Shown one piece after another: positions 28,841 through 37,856 of a stretch of DNA of 64,000 nucleotides. The position numbers and the translations under genes were made by a program. Numbering within the stretch: the first letter of the stretch is position 1; every line of letters begins with the position of its first letter. The notes beneath the pieces were generated by a model, which saw only the letters and a list, made by a program, of their open reading frames with translations, did no database searches and was not told the DNA's origin. The stretch lies in assembly GCF_030160395.1 (NCBI RefSeq), contig NZ_BSOG01000005.1, positions 124,001 to 188,000 of the forward strand, in the 5' to 3' direction. The DNA comes from Chitinimonas prasina (GTDB lineage Bacteria; Pseudomonadota; Gammaproteobacteria; Burkholderiales; Chitinimonadaceae).

Positions 28841-30156
28841 GCCGACTCGACGCAGAACAGGTACGTGCCTGCCTGGAAGGCAGCCTACCCGCACAACTGG
28901 CCACCAGCTCGGCCACGGGCGTGCCCGACATCTGTGAACTGGCGCAATTGCACTTTGTTGACGCCAACCATATCGCCCTGCCCTATTGCTATACCACCAC
29001 GCTACGCGAAAACCTGCTGGGCAATCCGCGCGCTGCCGCCACCGTGGTGCATCCCGATACCGCAGCACGCTACCGGCTGGCCATCGAATACCTGCGTACC
29101 GAGTCGGACGGTGCGGTCTATATCGCCATGCAGGCGCGGCTCAACGGCGTGGCCCAAGGCGTGCCTCTGCTGGGTGCCGACATCTGCCGGGTGCTCACGG
29201 TTGAAGCCCTGCCCGGCCCGCAATTGCCGCTGCCGCCCGCTCCCTGCAATCGCCTGGCGGCAGTACGGCTGCTGTCGCAGAAACTGGCCGCTGCCGATGA
29301 ACTCTCGCAGGCCTTCGATCTGGTGCTGAACAGCCTAGCCGAACTGATGGGCATGGATCACGCACTGGTACTCTGCGTGGATGAATCGGGCCGCTGGCTG
29401 TATACCGTGGCCAGCCGAGGCTACGCCCAGTCTGGCGTGGGATCGGAAGTGGAGATAGGCCGTGGCATGATAGGCAGCGTTGCCCAGTTGCGCATGCCCA
29501 TACGAATCAGTGGCCTGGCCAACGATTACAATCTGCCGGCACTACAGCGCTTGCCCCCCTTGCTGGGCATGGAAATCCCCATCCCCGCCCTGCATCACCC
29601 ACACAGTCGCCTAGCCGTACCGATAGAGGCTGGTAGCTGGCTGGCGGGCGTACTGTATGTGGAAAGCGCCGAATCGCGCCGTTTCGATTTCGAAGACGAA
29701 GACGCCCTGGTCGCCATCGCCCAGCAACTGGGCCTGGCCATGCGCTGGCTTACGCGGCCCACCGAGATCGCCGAGCCCCTACCAGAGCCGCCTCGCAGTG
29801 CGCCGGTTGCCATTGGCCCCACGGTCACCATACGGTATTTTGGTACCACCCAAAGCGTCTTCCTGGACGATGACTACCTGATCAAGGGGGTGGCGGGCGC
29901 CGTGCTTTGGCTGCTGCTCAACGATCACCAGCGCGAAGGCCGCAGCGAATCCAGCAACCGTGCCCTGCGGCTGGACCCACGCCTGCGCCTGCCCGACTTC
30001 GACGACAACCTGGAAACCCGCCTGCTACTGCTTCAGCGTCGGCTGGCAGAGCGTTGCGACTGGCTGGGCCTGGAAAAACTCGGCCGAGGCCGTTTCCGCC
30101 TGCGACTGGAACGACCGGTGCGCCTGGTAGACGGTGAAGTGACCAGCGACGCCTGA
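28837..30156 (+). CDS. Split-barrel plus GAF protein with C-terminal winged-helix-like domain
   Basis: This is a 439-residue three-part protein starting at ATG 28837. Residues 1-150 form a second FMN-type split barrel (AQLATSSATGVPDICELAQLH). Residues about 155-310 form a GAF domain (LSQAFDLVLNSLAELMGMDHALVLCVDE ... GRGMIGSVAQLRMPIRI ... RLAVPIEAG). The C-terminal 110 residues begin IRYFGTTQSVFLDDDYLIKGVAG and continue with a helical stretch and SLRLPDF-like LRLPDFDDNLETRLLLLQRRL, suggesting a DNA-binding-like winged helix. It is coupled to the preceding split-barrel gene. A sensory or redox-responsive regulator is plausible but unproved. Confidence 0.7.
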   Translation: MSRLDAEQVRACLEGSLPAQLATSSATGVPDICELAQLHFVDANHIALPYCYTTTLRENLLGNPRAAATVVHPDTAARYRLAIEYLRTESDGAVYIAMQARLNGVAQGVPLLGADICRVLTVEALPGPQLPLPPAPCNRLAAVRLLSQKLAAADELSQAFDLVLNSLAELMGMDHALVLCVDESGRWLYTVASRGYAQSGVGSEVEIGRGMIGSVAQLRMPIRISGLANDYNLPALQRLPPLLGMEIPIPALHHPHSRLAVPIEAGSWLAGVLYVESAESRRFDFEDEDALVAIAQQLGLAMRWLTRPTEIAEPLPEPPRSAPVAIGPTVTIRYFGTTQSVFLDDDYLIKGVAGAVLWLLLNDHQREGRSESSNRALRLDPRLRLPDFDDNLETRLLLLQRRLAERCDWLGLEKLGRGRFRLRLERPVRLVDGEVTSDA

Positions 30157-30284
30157 AAGCCTGTTCAAGGTCTGAGCGCCGGTTGTGGATACCTACGGTT
30201 AAGCGACAGCGTCACGCGTACCGGCACAGGTAGCGCTGACGTCCAACGCCAGGCTTGCCCTGGCGGCCCCGCACCGCGCCCGCA

Positions 30285-30656
30285 CTACCCCCGGTGCCGC
30301 AGCACATTGAATACAAACAGCACCACCGCCAGCAACACCATGACGCTGCCGATGGCAATCACTGGCTGAGCCGCCCCTTGGCCCCGAGCAAACAAGGCCA
30401 GAGCCACCAACATCAAGGGGGTGCCGCTGTTGTAGAGCCAGAAATGCACATGCGCCATGCGGCTTTGCCCTGCGTGGGGAAAGAAATGGTAGACCAGCCC
30501 TGTCAGCGTCAACGACACCCAACCCAGCAAATGGACATGGGTATGAACGGAGCGCAGGGCGTAATCCTGGCTTACTCCCATCTGTACCCCCAGGAAGATG
30601 GCCACCAGAAAGTAGACCAGCGCCAGGTAGACCCAGGTTTTGGCATGTGCGTGCAT
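30285..30656 (-). CDS. Heme-copper-oxidase subunit I-like small membrane protein
   Basis: A 123-residue protein with four predicted helices and histidines in HTHVHLLGWVSLTLTGLVYHFFP, a motif resembling a heme-ligating helix of cbb3-type subunit I. It is far shorter than a true oxidase subunit and lacks a complete six-histidine set. Small proteins of this kind sit near NO and nitrite genes in some bacteria. Here the nearest upstream gene on the same strand encodes a hemerythrin. The ATG at 30656 is preceded by AGGGAC; a GTG one codon upstream is an alternative. Confidence 0.6.
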   Translation of the reverse strand: MHAHAKTWVYLALVYFLVAIFLGVQMGVSQDYALRSVHTHVHLLGWVSLTLTGLVYHFFPHAGQSRMAHVHFWLYNSGTPLMLVALALFARGQGAAQPVIAIGSVMVLLAVVLFVFNVLRHRG

Positions 30657-30682
30657 CACGATCGGTCCCTACAAAAGGCAGA

Positions 30683-30756
30683 CAAAAAAATAGGCCGCAG
30701 TTGCGGCCATAAAAAACCAATCCGGTTTCTCGGCTTACGCCGGATTGGTGTTCCGC
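30683..30756 (-). terminator. Paired hairpins between hemerythrin and the oxidase-like gene
   Basis: Nearest to the hemerythrin stop is CCAATCCGG / CCGGATTGG (30717-30748). Next is GGCCGCA-AC-TGCGGCC followed by a T tract on the minus strand (30683-30708). Together they form an efficient terminator. Confidence 0.8.
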
Positions 30757-30794
30757 CTCGACAGGGGAGCGAGGCAGAATACGGAGCAATCGGC

Positions 30795-31475
30795 TCAGTT
30801 GTTGCTCAGCGCCACCGTCAGGCGGCCCCAGTCCTTGGGGGGCAACAGGGCGCGCAGCATGGCCAGCACGCCATCAAACACTTCAGCAGGGGCGCCATGC
30901 CGCAGCATTTCGCCCAGCATCAGGGCGCGCTCATCGGGGGCCAGGTTGGGTACTGTCCAGCGCAGCAGGGGCAACATGCGGTCAGCCGGAACCGCGGCCA
31001 TCACCTCACGCTCCAGTGCCACAATCTCGGCGTCGCTATGGGTTTCCCACAGCACCCGGTTGTTCACGCTTTCCTCAATCGCCATATGTTCAAAGTTGTC
31101 CGCCACGAACATGGCCAACTCGCGGTACAACCACTCGCCTGCACTCTCCAGGTTGTAGTTGTTGGCTGACTCCACGGTGGTCGCCACATCGTAAAGCTGC
31201 TCAATGGCATGCATATGGGCGGCGTAGTTGACTTGAGCCTGGCGGGTTGAACCCGGCTGGCGCGACTCCATGGCGGTATGGATCAGGGCATTTTCCTGTT
31301 CCAGATGGGCCGAGCAGACACCCAGCAACTCGCGCACCGCCATCAGGCTGGCACTGCGGTTGGCGATATCGCGCCAGTCGGTACGGCCAACCTCGAGCAA
31401 CACATGGCTCAGGTAAGCGCGCAGCCCCTTGTGCATCAGGGCATAGATGTCGTAACGGCGATAATTGGCTTGCAT
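30795..31475 (-). CDS. Hemerythrin-like HHE protein
   Basis: This 226-residue cytoplasmic protein begins MQANYRRYDIYALMHKGLRAYLSHVL. Candidate di-iron ligands are in the H-x-G segment LMHKGLR, HLEQENALIH, HMHAIEQLYD and EHMAIEE. It resembles proteobacterial hemerythrin-domain proteins implicated in oxygen, nitric oxide or iron-sulfur stress responses. GGGAGAA precedes ATG 31475; a slightly longer start at 31490 has no better site. The next gene on the strand is heme-copper-oxidase-like. An inverted ACTTG/CAAGT pair lies upstream at about 31598-31619 but does not match a FNR or NsrR site. Confidence 0.75.
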   Translation of the reverse strand: MQANYRRYDIYALMHKGLRAYLSHVLLEVGRTDWRDIANRSASLMAVRELLGVCSAHLEQENALIHTAMESRQPGSTRQAQVNYAAHMHAIEQLYDVATTVESANNYNLESAGEWLYRELAMFVADNFEHMAIEESVNNRVLWETHSDAEIVALEREVMAAVPADRMLPLLRWTVPNLAPDERALMLGEMLRHGAPAEVFDGVLAMLRALLPPKDWGRLTVALSNN

Positions 31476-31664
31476 GCTCGGTTCTCCCATCCCGGCTTAG
31501 GTGCCGAGTAAGTGAGATGAAGTGTGCATGCTGGGCGTCCAGCGCTTTGCTAAATCGCCGCTAATTAAGACTTAAGAATTCCCTAAGAGCCTAACTTGAT
31601 CATCTGAATACAAGTGATTGGTCGGTGCAAAGGGGCTGGGCATGCGCCGGGGCCTGTACCCCAC

Positions 31665-33011
31665 TCAAGCCATGCAGTCCCCACTCTGCCGTGCCTGTGG
31701 CGGTGGCGCCTGGCCTGGCAGCGCCATCGCATAGTGCAGTGACAGCAGCTGCCAGCCTTGCGGCCCTAGCTGCCATTGGCCGCTATTTACCCCCACGCCA
31801 TCAGCTTGCACCTGGTCGCTGCGGCGTCGGCTTTCCACCACGCTATAGACTTCGGCATGGGCGCCATAGCGGCGTATCTCGCGGTGCACCTCGCACTCAA
31901 ACAGTGCCTCTGGGGCAGGTGTTTTCAGCATGGCCAGAAACTCGCTGCCAGACCAGGCCTTGATATCCAGATTGGCCGCCCGCAGACTCTGCCCCCAGAC
32001 TTGTGCCTGCGGGTGCAGCAATGAGCCCAGCAGCCCGATATCAGCTGCCTCGCCCGCCTTGTGGCTGATTGCCCGCCACAGGGCGCTGTGCTTTTGCTCC
32101 AGCTCCAACTGGCTATGTGCCTCGACTTGCGGGCCTAGCGCCTTGAGCAGCGCGGGCCAGCTAACCCGATAGAGCTGCGACAAGCCGGCATCCTGCTTAC
32201 CAGGGCGGGTTGAGGCAAACATCAGCCACTGGCCATCGCTGCTGACGGAAGGGGTGAATTCAAAGCCTGGGCCATTAATCGGTTCAGGCAGGCGGATAGC
32301 AGGCCCAAAGCCCTCACCGACACGCTCAGCCATGAAAATATCGGCATCACCACGGTTAGTGCCAGCATGCCGATTACTCCACCACAGTGCATAGCGACCA
32401 TCAGGCGTCAGCGTAAAATCGCTGTTGGATGACCCCTCGTTCACCGGCGCCGGGAGTGCAAGCGGGGCGCCATAGCCACCATCTTGCAGCCTATCACTAC
32501 GGTATACCGATAGTTTTCCCGGGCCGCCTGGGCGGTAGGAGGCAAAATACAACTTATCGCCATAGCGCTCCGGCCCAAGCTCATAAGCCTTGCTTTGCAG
32601 CGACTCACTGAGGCGCTGTGGCACACTCCATTGCCCCTCGGAAAAGTTCGACTCATACAGGTCCAACTGTCCCAGGGCTTGCTCCCCCGCCGCCGGTCGG
32701 TCAGAAATGAAGGTCAGCGTCTTGCCATTGCCGCTCAGGTGCGGGTCTGAATCACGCCAGCGTGCGTCAGTAAACGGCAGCGGCTGGGGCGCTTGCCACT
32801 GCCCATCGACCCGCTGCTGCCAAAATAGCCTGGATTGCTTGAAGCCCGCCGCAGAGCGCGCAAAAACGCGCACATTGCGAAGCTCCTGCAAGTTATAGCT
32901 TTGCGTAGCCGGGTCGCTCGGCCCCAGTTGCATGAGCTCCACAGGTAGTGCAGCAGCCTGTGCCCATCCGCACAGGCTCAGCAACAAGGCCAGCGTCAAG
33001 TTTGATTGCAT
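31665..33011 (-). CDS. Secreted PD40-type beta-propeller protein
   Basis: The 448-residue protein has a signal peptide (MQSNLTLALLLSLCGWAQA). Its middle region shows several TolB-like PD40 blades, recognised by SGNGKTLTFISDR, TPDGRYALWWSN and SSDGQWLMFASTR, which fold into a beta-propeller. The C-terminal 150 residues (from about 300) carry an SnoaL/NTF2-like pattern (DIKAWSGSEFLAMLK ... GQWQLGPQGWQLLSLHYAMAL). No catalytic motif is visible. The combination suggests a periplasmic binding or scaffold protein. It is followed by a separately oriented gap with nothing else. Confidence 0.65.
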   Translation of the reverse strand: MQSNLTLALLLSLCGWAQAAALPVELMQLGPSDPATQSYNLQELRNVRVFARSAAGFKQSRLFWQQRVDGQWQAPQPLPFTDARWRDSDPHLSGNGKTLTFISDRPAAGEQALGQLDLYESNFSEGQWSVPQRLSESLQSKAYELGPERYGDKLYFASYRPGGPGKLSVYRSDRLQDGGYGAPLALPAPVNEGSSNSDFTLTPDGRYALWWSNRHAGTNRGDADIFMAERVGEGFGPAIRLPEPINGPGFEFTPSVSSDGQWLMFASTRPGKQDAGLSQLYRVSWPALLKALGPQVEAHSQLELEQKHSALWRAISHKAGEAADIGLLGSLLHPQAQVWGQSLRAANLDIKAWSGSEFLAMLKTPAPEALFECEVHREIRRYGAHAEVYSVVESRRRSDQVQADGVGVNSGQWQLGPQGWQLLSLHYAMALPGQAPPPQARQSGDCMA

Positions 33012-33101
33012 ATCAGATGCCTCCTCATAGGCGGGTTTTGACAGGGCTAGACCGCGTAAGACACGCGAAGCAGGCGCAGTTTCCGGCAGTGGTAATCACA
33101 A

Positions 33102-33797
33102 TCAGTAATACACCTGCAGCTCGGTTCTCCCCTCCACAATCCAGCTCATCAGTGCCACCTTCTGGTGCCCGTAGCCTTTCTGCACACGTGACAGGCACTG
33201 CATGGCCGTATGGAACTGCCCCAGCTCCCGATTGATCTCGGCCGCCAGCAGTTGCTGCAGTTCTCCGCCTATCACCAGCATGCTCAACAAGCGCTGGGCA
33301 TTAATCAGGAACAGGGGCTCTATGCGCAACCATTCACGGCCGGGCTCGGCCCGCCGCAAGTCATTGTGGTGGCGCCATTGCTGCAGGCGCAGATCCATTT
33401 CATCGTCGGGAACACCCCCTGCCATGCTGGCCAGCGCCGCTTCGACCTGGTCCGCCGGCAGCTCTTCGGCCAGCGGCGCCGCCATAAAGCGCTCCAGCTG
33501 GGCCAGCTCCCGAGCCTTGCCAAATCGCGGTAGCAGCCGCCAGCCATCGTTCACCTTGAAGTCCAGTGCCTCTATGCTCGAAGGCAATACACCCACCTCG
33601 ACAGCGTCGCGGCGCCGGAACAGCTCCCGGCAGACAGGACAGGCAACGATGTCCACGGGGGTGGACCAGAAGGCGTGCCGCACGCGCAGGTCAGACCAGA
33701 CCTCCGCCGACTGCCTTACTGCCAGATCCAAAGCTTGGCAGCGCAACCAGGCACGGCAATGCGTACACGCAACAACCTTGGTGGAACCAGGCCGCAT
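33102..33797 (-). CDS. Hypothetical protein with two CxxC motifs
   Basis: The protein of 231 residues starts at ATG 33797 (MRPGSTKVVACTHCRAWL) with AGGGGA as ribosome site. The N-terminal part has CTHC and CPVC pairs about 45 residues apart, suggesting one split zinc ribbon. The remainder is predominantly helical with no recognised domain. A longer frame up to 33881 would add a basic tail of no similarity. The function is unknown; it looks cytoplasmic. A CpxC-like or small zinc-ribbon family is possible, since those begin with similar CxxC repeats. Confidence 0.6.
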   Translation of the reverse strand: MRPGSTKVVACTHCRAWLRCQALDLAVRQSAEVWSDLRVRHAFWSTPVDIVACPVCRELFRRRDAVEVGVLPSSIEALDFKVNDGWRLLPRFGKARELAQLERFMAAPLAEELPADQVEAALASMAGGVPDDEMDLRLQQWRHHNDLRRAEPGREWLRIEPLFLINAQRLLSMLVIGGELQQLLAAEINRELGQFHTAMQCLSRVQKGYGHQKVALMSWIVEGRTELQVYY

Positions 33798-33996
33798 TTT
33801 TTCCCCTGAAACTGTTTTTATGGTGGCCTGCAATAAGGCACTGGCACTGGCACAGCCTTGCCATCTCACTCTACGACGCACACCGTGGTGTGCCCCCTAC
33901 CGATTTGATGACAGCCGATAGCGCCATGAAAGAAGCCAATACTAGCCGAATCGCCCGCATCGGCCCTCACCCAAATGGATGAAGGCTCGCGAACTA

Positions 33997-34012
33997 TTGC
34001 ACGATAGTGCAA
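33997..34012. promoter_or_regulatory. Palindrome upstream of the second solute-binding gene
   Basis: TTGCAC-GATA-GTGCAA is a perfect 6-bp inverted repeat about 100 bases upstream of ATG 34110. It resembles a dimeric repressor or activator site, but the cognate factor is not known. Nothing else is visible in 33798-34109. Confidence 0.35.
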
Positions 34013-34109
34013 GTATCAAATACTCCCCGTATCGACCAGCGGTGCTGCGCTACCCGCCAAGTTCACGCGCAACTTCTATGCTTGCAAAGGGAATAGCCAG
34101 GAGGCCCCC

Positions 34110-34865
34110 ATGCCCAAGCTCGCCGTCATCCTGTTGCTGCTGCCACTGCTTGCCCAGGCCGCGCAGCCAATACGGCTGGCAACCGGTGAATGGCCACCTT
34201 ATGCCGGTGCCACCCTGCCTCATGGCGGTCTGGCCGAGCACATCATCACTAGCGCATTTGCGGCCTCCGGTCAGTCGGTCAGCGATCTGCGCCTGTCCTG
34301 GAAGCGCGGCCTGGAGATGGCACGGCAAGGCAAGGCCGACGGTGCCATCCTGTGGAGTTGCCGGGATGAAGGCTCCCAGCCCGATTACCTAGTCAGCCAG
34401 CCCGTCATCCGCAGCGAGGTCGTCCTGCTGCGGCGGGTGGGCCGGGTGCTGGATCTGAAACACCCCGACAAAGCGCTCGGCTTCAGGTTGGCCTACCCCG
34501 ATATGTATGCCTACGAAGGCATTCCCGCCTATGCCCGGTTGCTAAAGGCCAGCGGTGTCCCACCCCTGGTATTGAGCAGCGACCAGGCCGGCATACAAGC
34601 CCTGCTCAACGACCGCATCGACGCCTACCCGGTAGACCGGCAGGTTGGCCTGTACCTGTTGCGTCAGGCAGCGCCCGCCGTCTGGCAGGACATGGTCACC
34701 CAGCTTGCCCAGCCCCTGAGCCAGCACAATCTATGTGTATTGCTGCATCGTCGCCACCCCGACGCCGCCAACTGGCTGGCCGCCTTGAACCAGGGCCTGG
34801 CAAGGCTCAGGTCCAGCGGCCAGATTGATCGTTGGCAGGCGGAACTGGCCGCCCCGCAGAACTAG
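34110..34865 (+). CDS. Periplasmic solute-binding protein, SBP_bac_3 type
   Basis: This 251-residue protein has a signal peptide (MPKLAVILLLLPLLAQA) and the family-3 opening IRLATGEWPPYAG, followed by GLAEHIITSAFAASG and LSWKRGLEMARQGKADGAILWSCRDEGS. It is the second orphan amino-acid-receptor-like protein in the window and shares the overall pattern of the one at 393-1181 without an adjacent permease. The ligand is unknown. Confidence 0.75.
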   Translation: MPKLAVILLLLPLLAQAAQPIRLATGEWPPYAGATLPHGGLAEHIITSAFAASGQSVSDLRLSWKRGLEMARQGKADGAILWSCRDEGSQPDYLVSQPVIRSEVVLLRRVGRVLDLKHPDKALGFRLAYPDMYAYEGIPAYARLLKASGVPPLVLSSDQAGIQALLNDRIDAYPVDRQVGLYLLRQAAPAVWQDMVTQLAQPLSQHNLCVLLHRRHPDAANWLAALNQGLARLRSSGQIDRWQAELAAPQN

Positions 34866-34878
34866 CCGCCCCACGTAG

Positions 34879-34914
34879 TACTGCCCCGCCTGGTCATACC
34901 AGTACGGGGCAGTA
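34879..34914. terminator. Hairpin between convergent genes
   Basis: TACTGCCCCG ... CGGGGCAGTA, with an inner CTGGT/ACCAG pair. It has no clear T tract on either strand, but its place between convergent stops suggests a terminator. Confidence 0.55.
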
Positions 34915-34973
34915 GACACGGTCAGGCAACTGCCAGCGCGGCTGGCTACGGCGCCGGGCAGGCCTTGCGGCTA

Positions 34974-35900
34974 TCAGCGATTCACTTCGAACGTCAGCGT
35001 GTAGCTATAGCTGCGGGCGGGCGGCACCTCGCTACGGTCGCGCTGCGGTGCCGGATAGTTGGTCAGCAGTACGTACACACCCGGTTTGTCAAAGTTCACC
35101 TTGGCACGCCCATTGGCGTCCGTCTTCAGCTCGGCATATTCTTTCTTCTCGTCATAGAAATTACCGGCGCGGGCAATCTCCACGGCAACATTAGGCAGCG
35201 GCTTGCCATCCTCCAGCAGCTCAAACTCGAATCCCTGATCCAGATACAGGTCATTGGGGTGATTAAGCGGGCGTAGTTCAAAACCCTGGCCACTGGGCTT
35301 GGTTGTGGCCTCGCTGGGCGCGCCCTTGCTGACATACACCTCGGCACGGCTGAGACTACGCACTTCGGTGATCTTGGCATCCTTGGGTACGGCAGCCTCT
35401 TCCACAAAGCGCGGCGGACGGGGCGGCTGGGCCGGCGTAGCAGGTGCCGCCGCAGGCGCGACAGCTGCGGGCGCAGCCGGGCGCGGTGTAGCCGCATTGT
35501 TGCCCATATTGGCCGGGCGTATCACTCGCCAATTACCCTCGATCAAGGCATAGCGGCTGACGCGGGCATGCTCATCCCCCAGGGTGATCTTGTAAGTCCC
35601 TTTCTCGGTTACCGGCGCCTCTATCACGCTGTAATCCTTGAGGTTAGTCACCGTATCCAGCTTCTGCCGGGTACCCGCCGGGCTGACCGAGTAAAAGCTC
35701 GCACCCCGTATCGGGCCGGTAGGCACAAAAAACACCTCGTTGCCTATGGCGCCCTGTATAGATACATAGTCGCGCTTCACTTCAAAGCTTGTCGGCAACA
35801 GATAGGGGCCGCCATGCGCCAACACCGTCGGAGCCGACAGCATCGCCAACACCCCAGCCCAAACTGCCGATTGCCTGATCTGCCCGCCTGCTCGCTTCAT
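34974..35900 (-). CDS. DUF4198 periplasmic metal-uptake-associated protein
   Basis: The 308-residue protein starts at ATG 35900 (MKRAGGQIRQSAVWAGVL) with a signal peptide ending near LAHG. The DUF4198-type opening HGGPYLLPTSFEVKRD is followed by FYSVSPAG and a linker rich in Pro and Ala (PAAPAAVAPAAAPATPAQPPRPP). The C-terminal half (LRPLNHPNDLYLDQGFEFELLEDGKPL ... FDKPGVYVLLTNYP) is a carboxypeptidase-regulatory-like beta sandwich. Such proteins accompany TonB receptors and ApbE proteins in nickel, cobalt or iron acquisition loci. It is transcribed divergently from the ApbE-DUF2271 gene across a shared Fur-like site. Confidence 0.8.
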   Translation of the reverse strand: MKRAGGQIRQSAVWAGVLAMLSAPTVLAHGGPYLLPTSFEVKRDYVSIQGAIGNEVFFVPTGPIRGASFYSVSPAGTRQKLDTVTNLKDYSVIEAPVTEKGTYKITLGDEHARVSRYALIEGNWRVIRPANMGNNAATPRPAAPAAVAPAAAPATPAQPPRPPRFVEEAAVPKDAKITEVRSLSRAEVYVSKGAPSEATTKPSGQGFELRPLNHPNDLYLDQGFEFELLEDGKPLPNVAVEIARAGNFYDEKKEYAELKTDANGRAKVNFDKPGVYVLLTNYPAPQRDRSEVPPARSYSYTLTFEVNR

Positions 35901-35948
35901 CACGATGGTGCCCTTTCCAGATACCCGGTTTGCATTAAAATATGCATG

Positions 35949-35974
35949 AATGATATTGAAACGAATTCTCATTT
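35949..35974. promoter_or_regulatory. Fur-like box between DUF4198 and ApbE genes
   Basis: AATGATATTGAAACGAATTC plus TCATT resembles overlapping Fur hexamers (GATAAT-like). The 11-base core GAATTCTCATT (35963-35973) recurs exactly at 40158-40168 upstream of the TonB receptor. Confidence 0.5.
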
Positions 35975-36050
35975 GCAAGACAATCACGCCCTGTCGCCAT
36001 TCCAAATCAGCCCAAGCCAGCGGGCATCGTCCTACAGGGAGAAACCACTC

Positions 36051-37628
36051 ATGCAGCGCACCCCATGGCCTTTACGCCTTTCCTTGGGCAGCAAGCTCCT
36101 GGCCGCCGCCGGCCTGCTCCTGCCCCAGGCCAGCCAGGCCGCCTCCCTGCCAGCCATGCCCGCAACCACCCCCGCCACGGCCAGCCAAACCCAGGTCGCC
36201 CCACATTGGCGCTTTCACCGCGATCACGTACTGGGCACCTCGCTGGATCTGATCACCGTAGGCGGCAACGAGGCCACAGGTCGTGAAGCCCTGGCCGTGG
36301 CACAGGCAGAGATAGACAGGCTGGATCGGGTGCTGAGCCGATACCGCGCCGATAGTGAACTGGCCGCGCTCAACCAGTGCGAACAGATGCAGGCATCCGA
36401 AGCCTTGTATGAGGTGGTGGCCGCCTGCGAGCAATGGCGTACCCGTACCCAGGGTGCCTTCAGCGCCCGCCTGGGTGTGGCGCTGGCACTATGGCAGGAT
36501 GCCGGCTTCAGCGGCAAGCTCGATACCGACGCCATTGCCCGCGCCGTGGCGGCCGCCGAAGCTGCCGAGGTAAAGCTGGACCCCACCAGCCGTACCATCA
36601 CACGCCCCGCTGACGTCGTGTTCGCACCCGATGCCCTGGCCAAGGGCTATATCATCGACCGCGCCATGCAAGCCGTGCGCAACCAGGTCGAAGGCCTGGA
36701 TGGCCTGCTGATCGATATCGGCGGCGACATCCGCAGCTGGGGCCGCGCACCCCAGGCCAGCGGCTGGCAACTGGGTGTGGCACAGGCAAACCAGCCACAG
36801 GACAACGCCCCACTGGTCGCCACCCTGCAACTGGGCAGCAAGGCCGTCGCCACCAGTGGCCGTGGCCAGCGCGATATTGAGATCAATGGCATGGCCCATG
36901 CCCATATCGTCTCCCCACAAACCGGCGCCGCCGTCACCGAAGTCAGCAGCGTCACCGTGGTCGCCGACCGCGCCGCCGATGCCGACGCCCTGTCCACCGC
37001 CTTTGCCGTCATGCCTGCCGCGCAAAGCCTGGCCCTGGCAGACCGCCTGCCCGGCGTGGCCACCCTGTTGCAACTGGCCGATGGCAGCCAGCTGCAATCC
37101 GCCGCCTGGCAAGACATATCCGAAGCGCGCAGCAGCCTGGCTCCCCGCTTCATCTACACGGCCGACGCCGCCACTGCCCCGTGGCCTGCTGGTTTTACTG
37201 CCAGTATCGATTATGAAGTCCCCAAGATAGAAGCCGAGAACTACAAAGCCCCTTTCGTCGCCATCTGGATCACCGACCAGAATCGCGCCATCGTTCGCAA
37301 CCTGACCCACCTGGGCAACCAGGAAAAGTGGATAGATTCCAACTATGTCTGGTGGCGCCGCTATGGCCGCAAGATAGAAAAGCTCGACACCGTCACCAAG
37401 CCCACGCGCAAGCCCGGCAAATACTCGCTGGCCTGGGATGGCACGGACGAAGCCGGCCGCAAGGTGGGCCAGGGTAAATACCTGGTACATATCGAGGCCG
37501 CGCGCGAACACGGCGGCCATACCTACCAGACCTTCGAAATCGAACTGGGCAGCAAGCCGCTGAGCCTGCCGCAAGCAGCCAAGGACGAACTCGGTGGCGT
37601 GGTACTACGCTACGGCAAGTCCGCCTGA
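36051..37628 (+). CDS. ApbE FMN transferase fused to DUF2271
   Basis: This 525-residue exported protein starts at ATG 36051 with AGGGAG before it and has a signal peptide to about residue 31 (LLLPQASQAA). Residues about 50-340 form an ApbE (flavin transferase) domain, seen in LDRVLSRYRADSELAALN, PDALAKGYIID, GLLIDIGGDI and ADADALSTAFAVM. ApbE attaches FMN to threonines of flavoproteins in the periplasm. Residues about 385-510 form a DUF2271 domain (KAPFVAIWITDQNR ... SNYVWWRRYGRKI ... KYLVHIEAAREHGG), normally a separate gene in such loci. Fusion in one chain implies the two act on the same target. Confidence 0.88.
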   Translation: MQRTPWPLRLSLGSKLLAAAGLLLPQASQAASLPAMPATTPATASQTQVAPHWRFHRDHVLGTSLDLITVGGNEATGREALAVAQAEIDRLDRVLSRYRADSELAALNQCEQMQASEALYEVVAACEQWRTRTQGAFSARLGVALALWQDAGFSGKLDTDAIARAVAAAEAAEVKLDPTSRTITRPADVVFAPDALAKGYIIDRAMQAVRNQVEGLDGLLIDIGGDIRSWGRAPQASGWQLGVAQANQPQDNAPLVATLQLGSKAVATSGRGQRDIEINGMAHAHIVSPQTGAAVTEVSSVTVVADRAADADALSTAFAVMPAAQSLALADRLPGVATLLQLADGSQLQSAAWQDISEARSSLAPRFIYTADAATAPWPAGFTASIDYEVPKIEAENYKAPFVAIWITDQNRAIVRNLTHLGNQEKWIDSNYVWWRRYGRKIEKLDTVTKPTRKPGKYSLAWDGTDEAGRKVGQGKYLVHIEAAREHGGHTYQTFEIELGSKPLSLPQAAKDELGGVVLRYGKSA

Positions 37629-37856
37629 GTTCATCAGAGACACAACCCTGCCTTGCACTGCCAGGTGGCCCCCAAACGCCAACCAAGCCAGACGTGCCTG
37701 GCTGGCGTCAATGCCAGCAGAGGCCGCCATCATCGCCCCCGGCGGCCGCCATACCCCTTTGCCCACTCCTGGCGCAAAGGACTTCGGTAAGGTAGCCGCC
37801 AGCCCCCTCTACAAGGCCATGTCCCAAGCCGGCCACTGCATCCCTTCCCGCCCATC

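Noticed and set aside
31598-31619. Possible FNR or NsrR site upstream of the hemerythrin
   Set aside because: The ACTTG/CAAGT pair has the wrong spacing and half-sites for TTGAT-N4-ATCAA and for NsrR.
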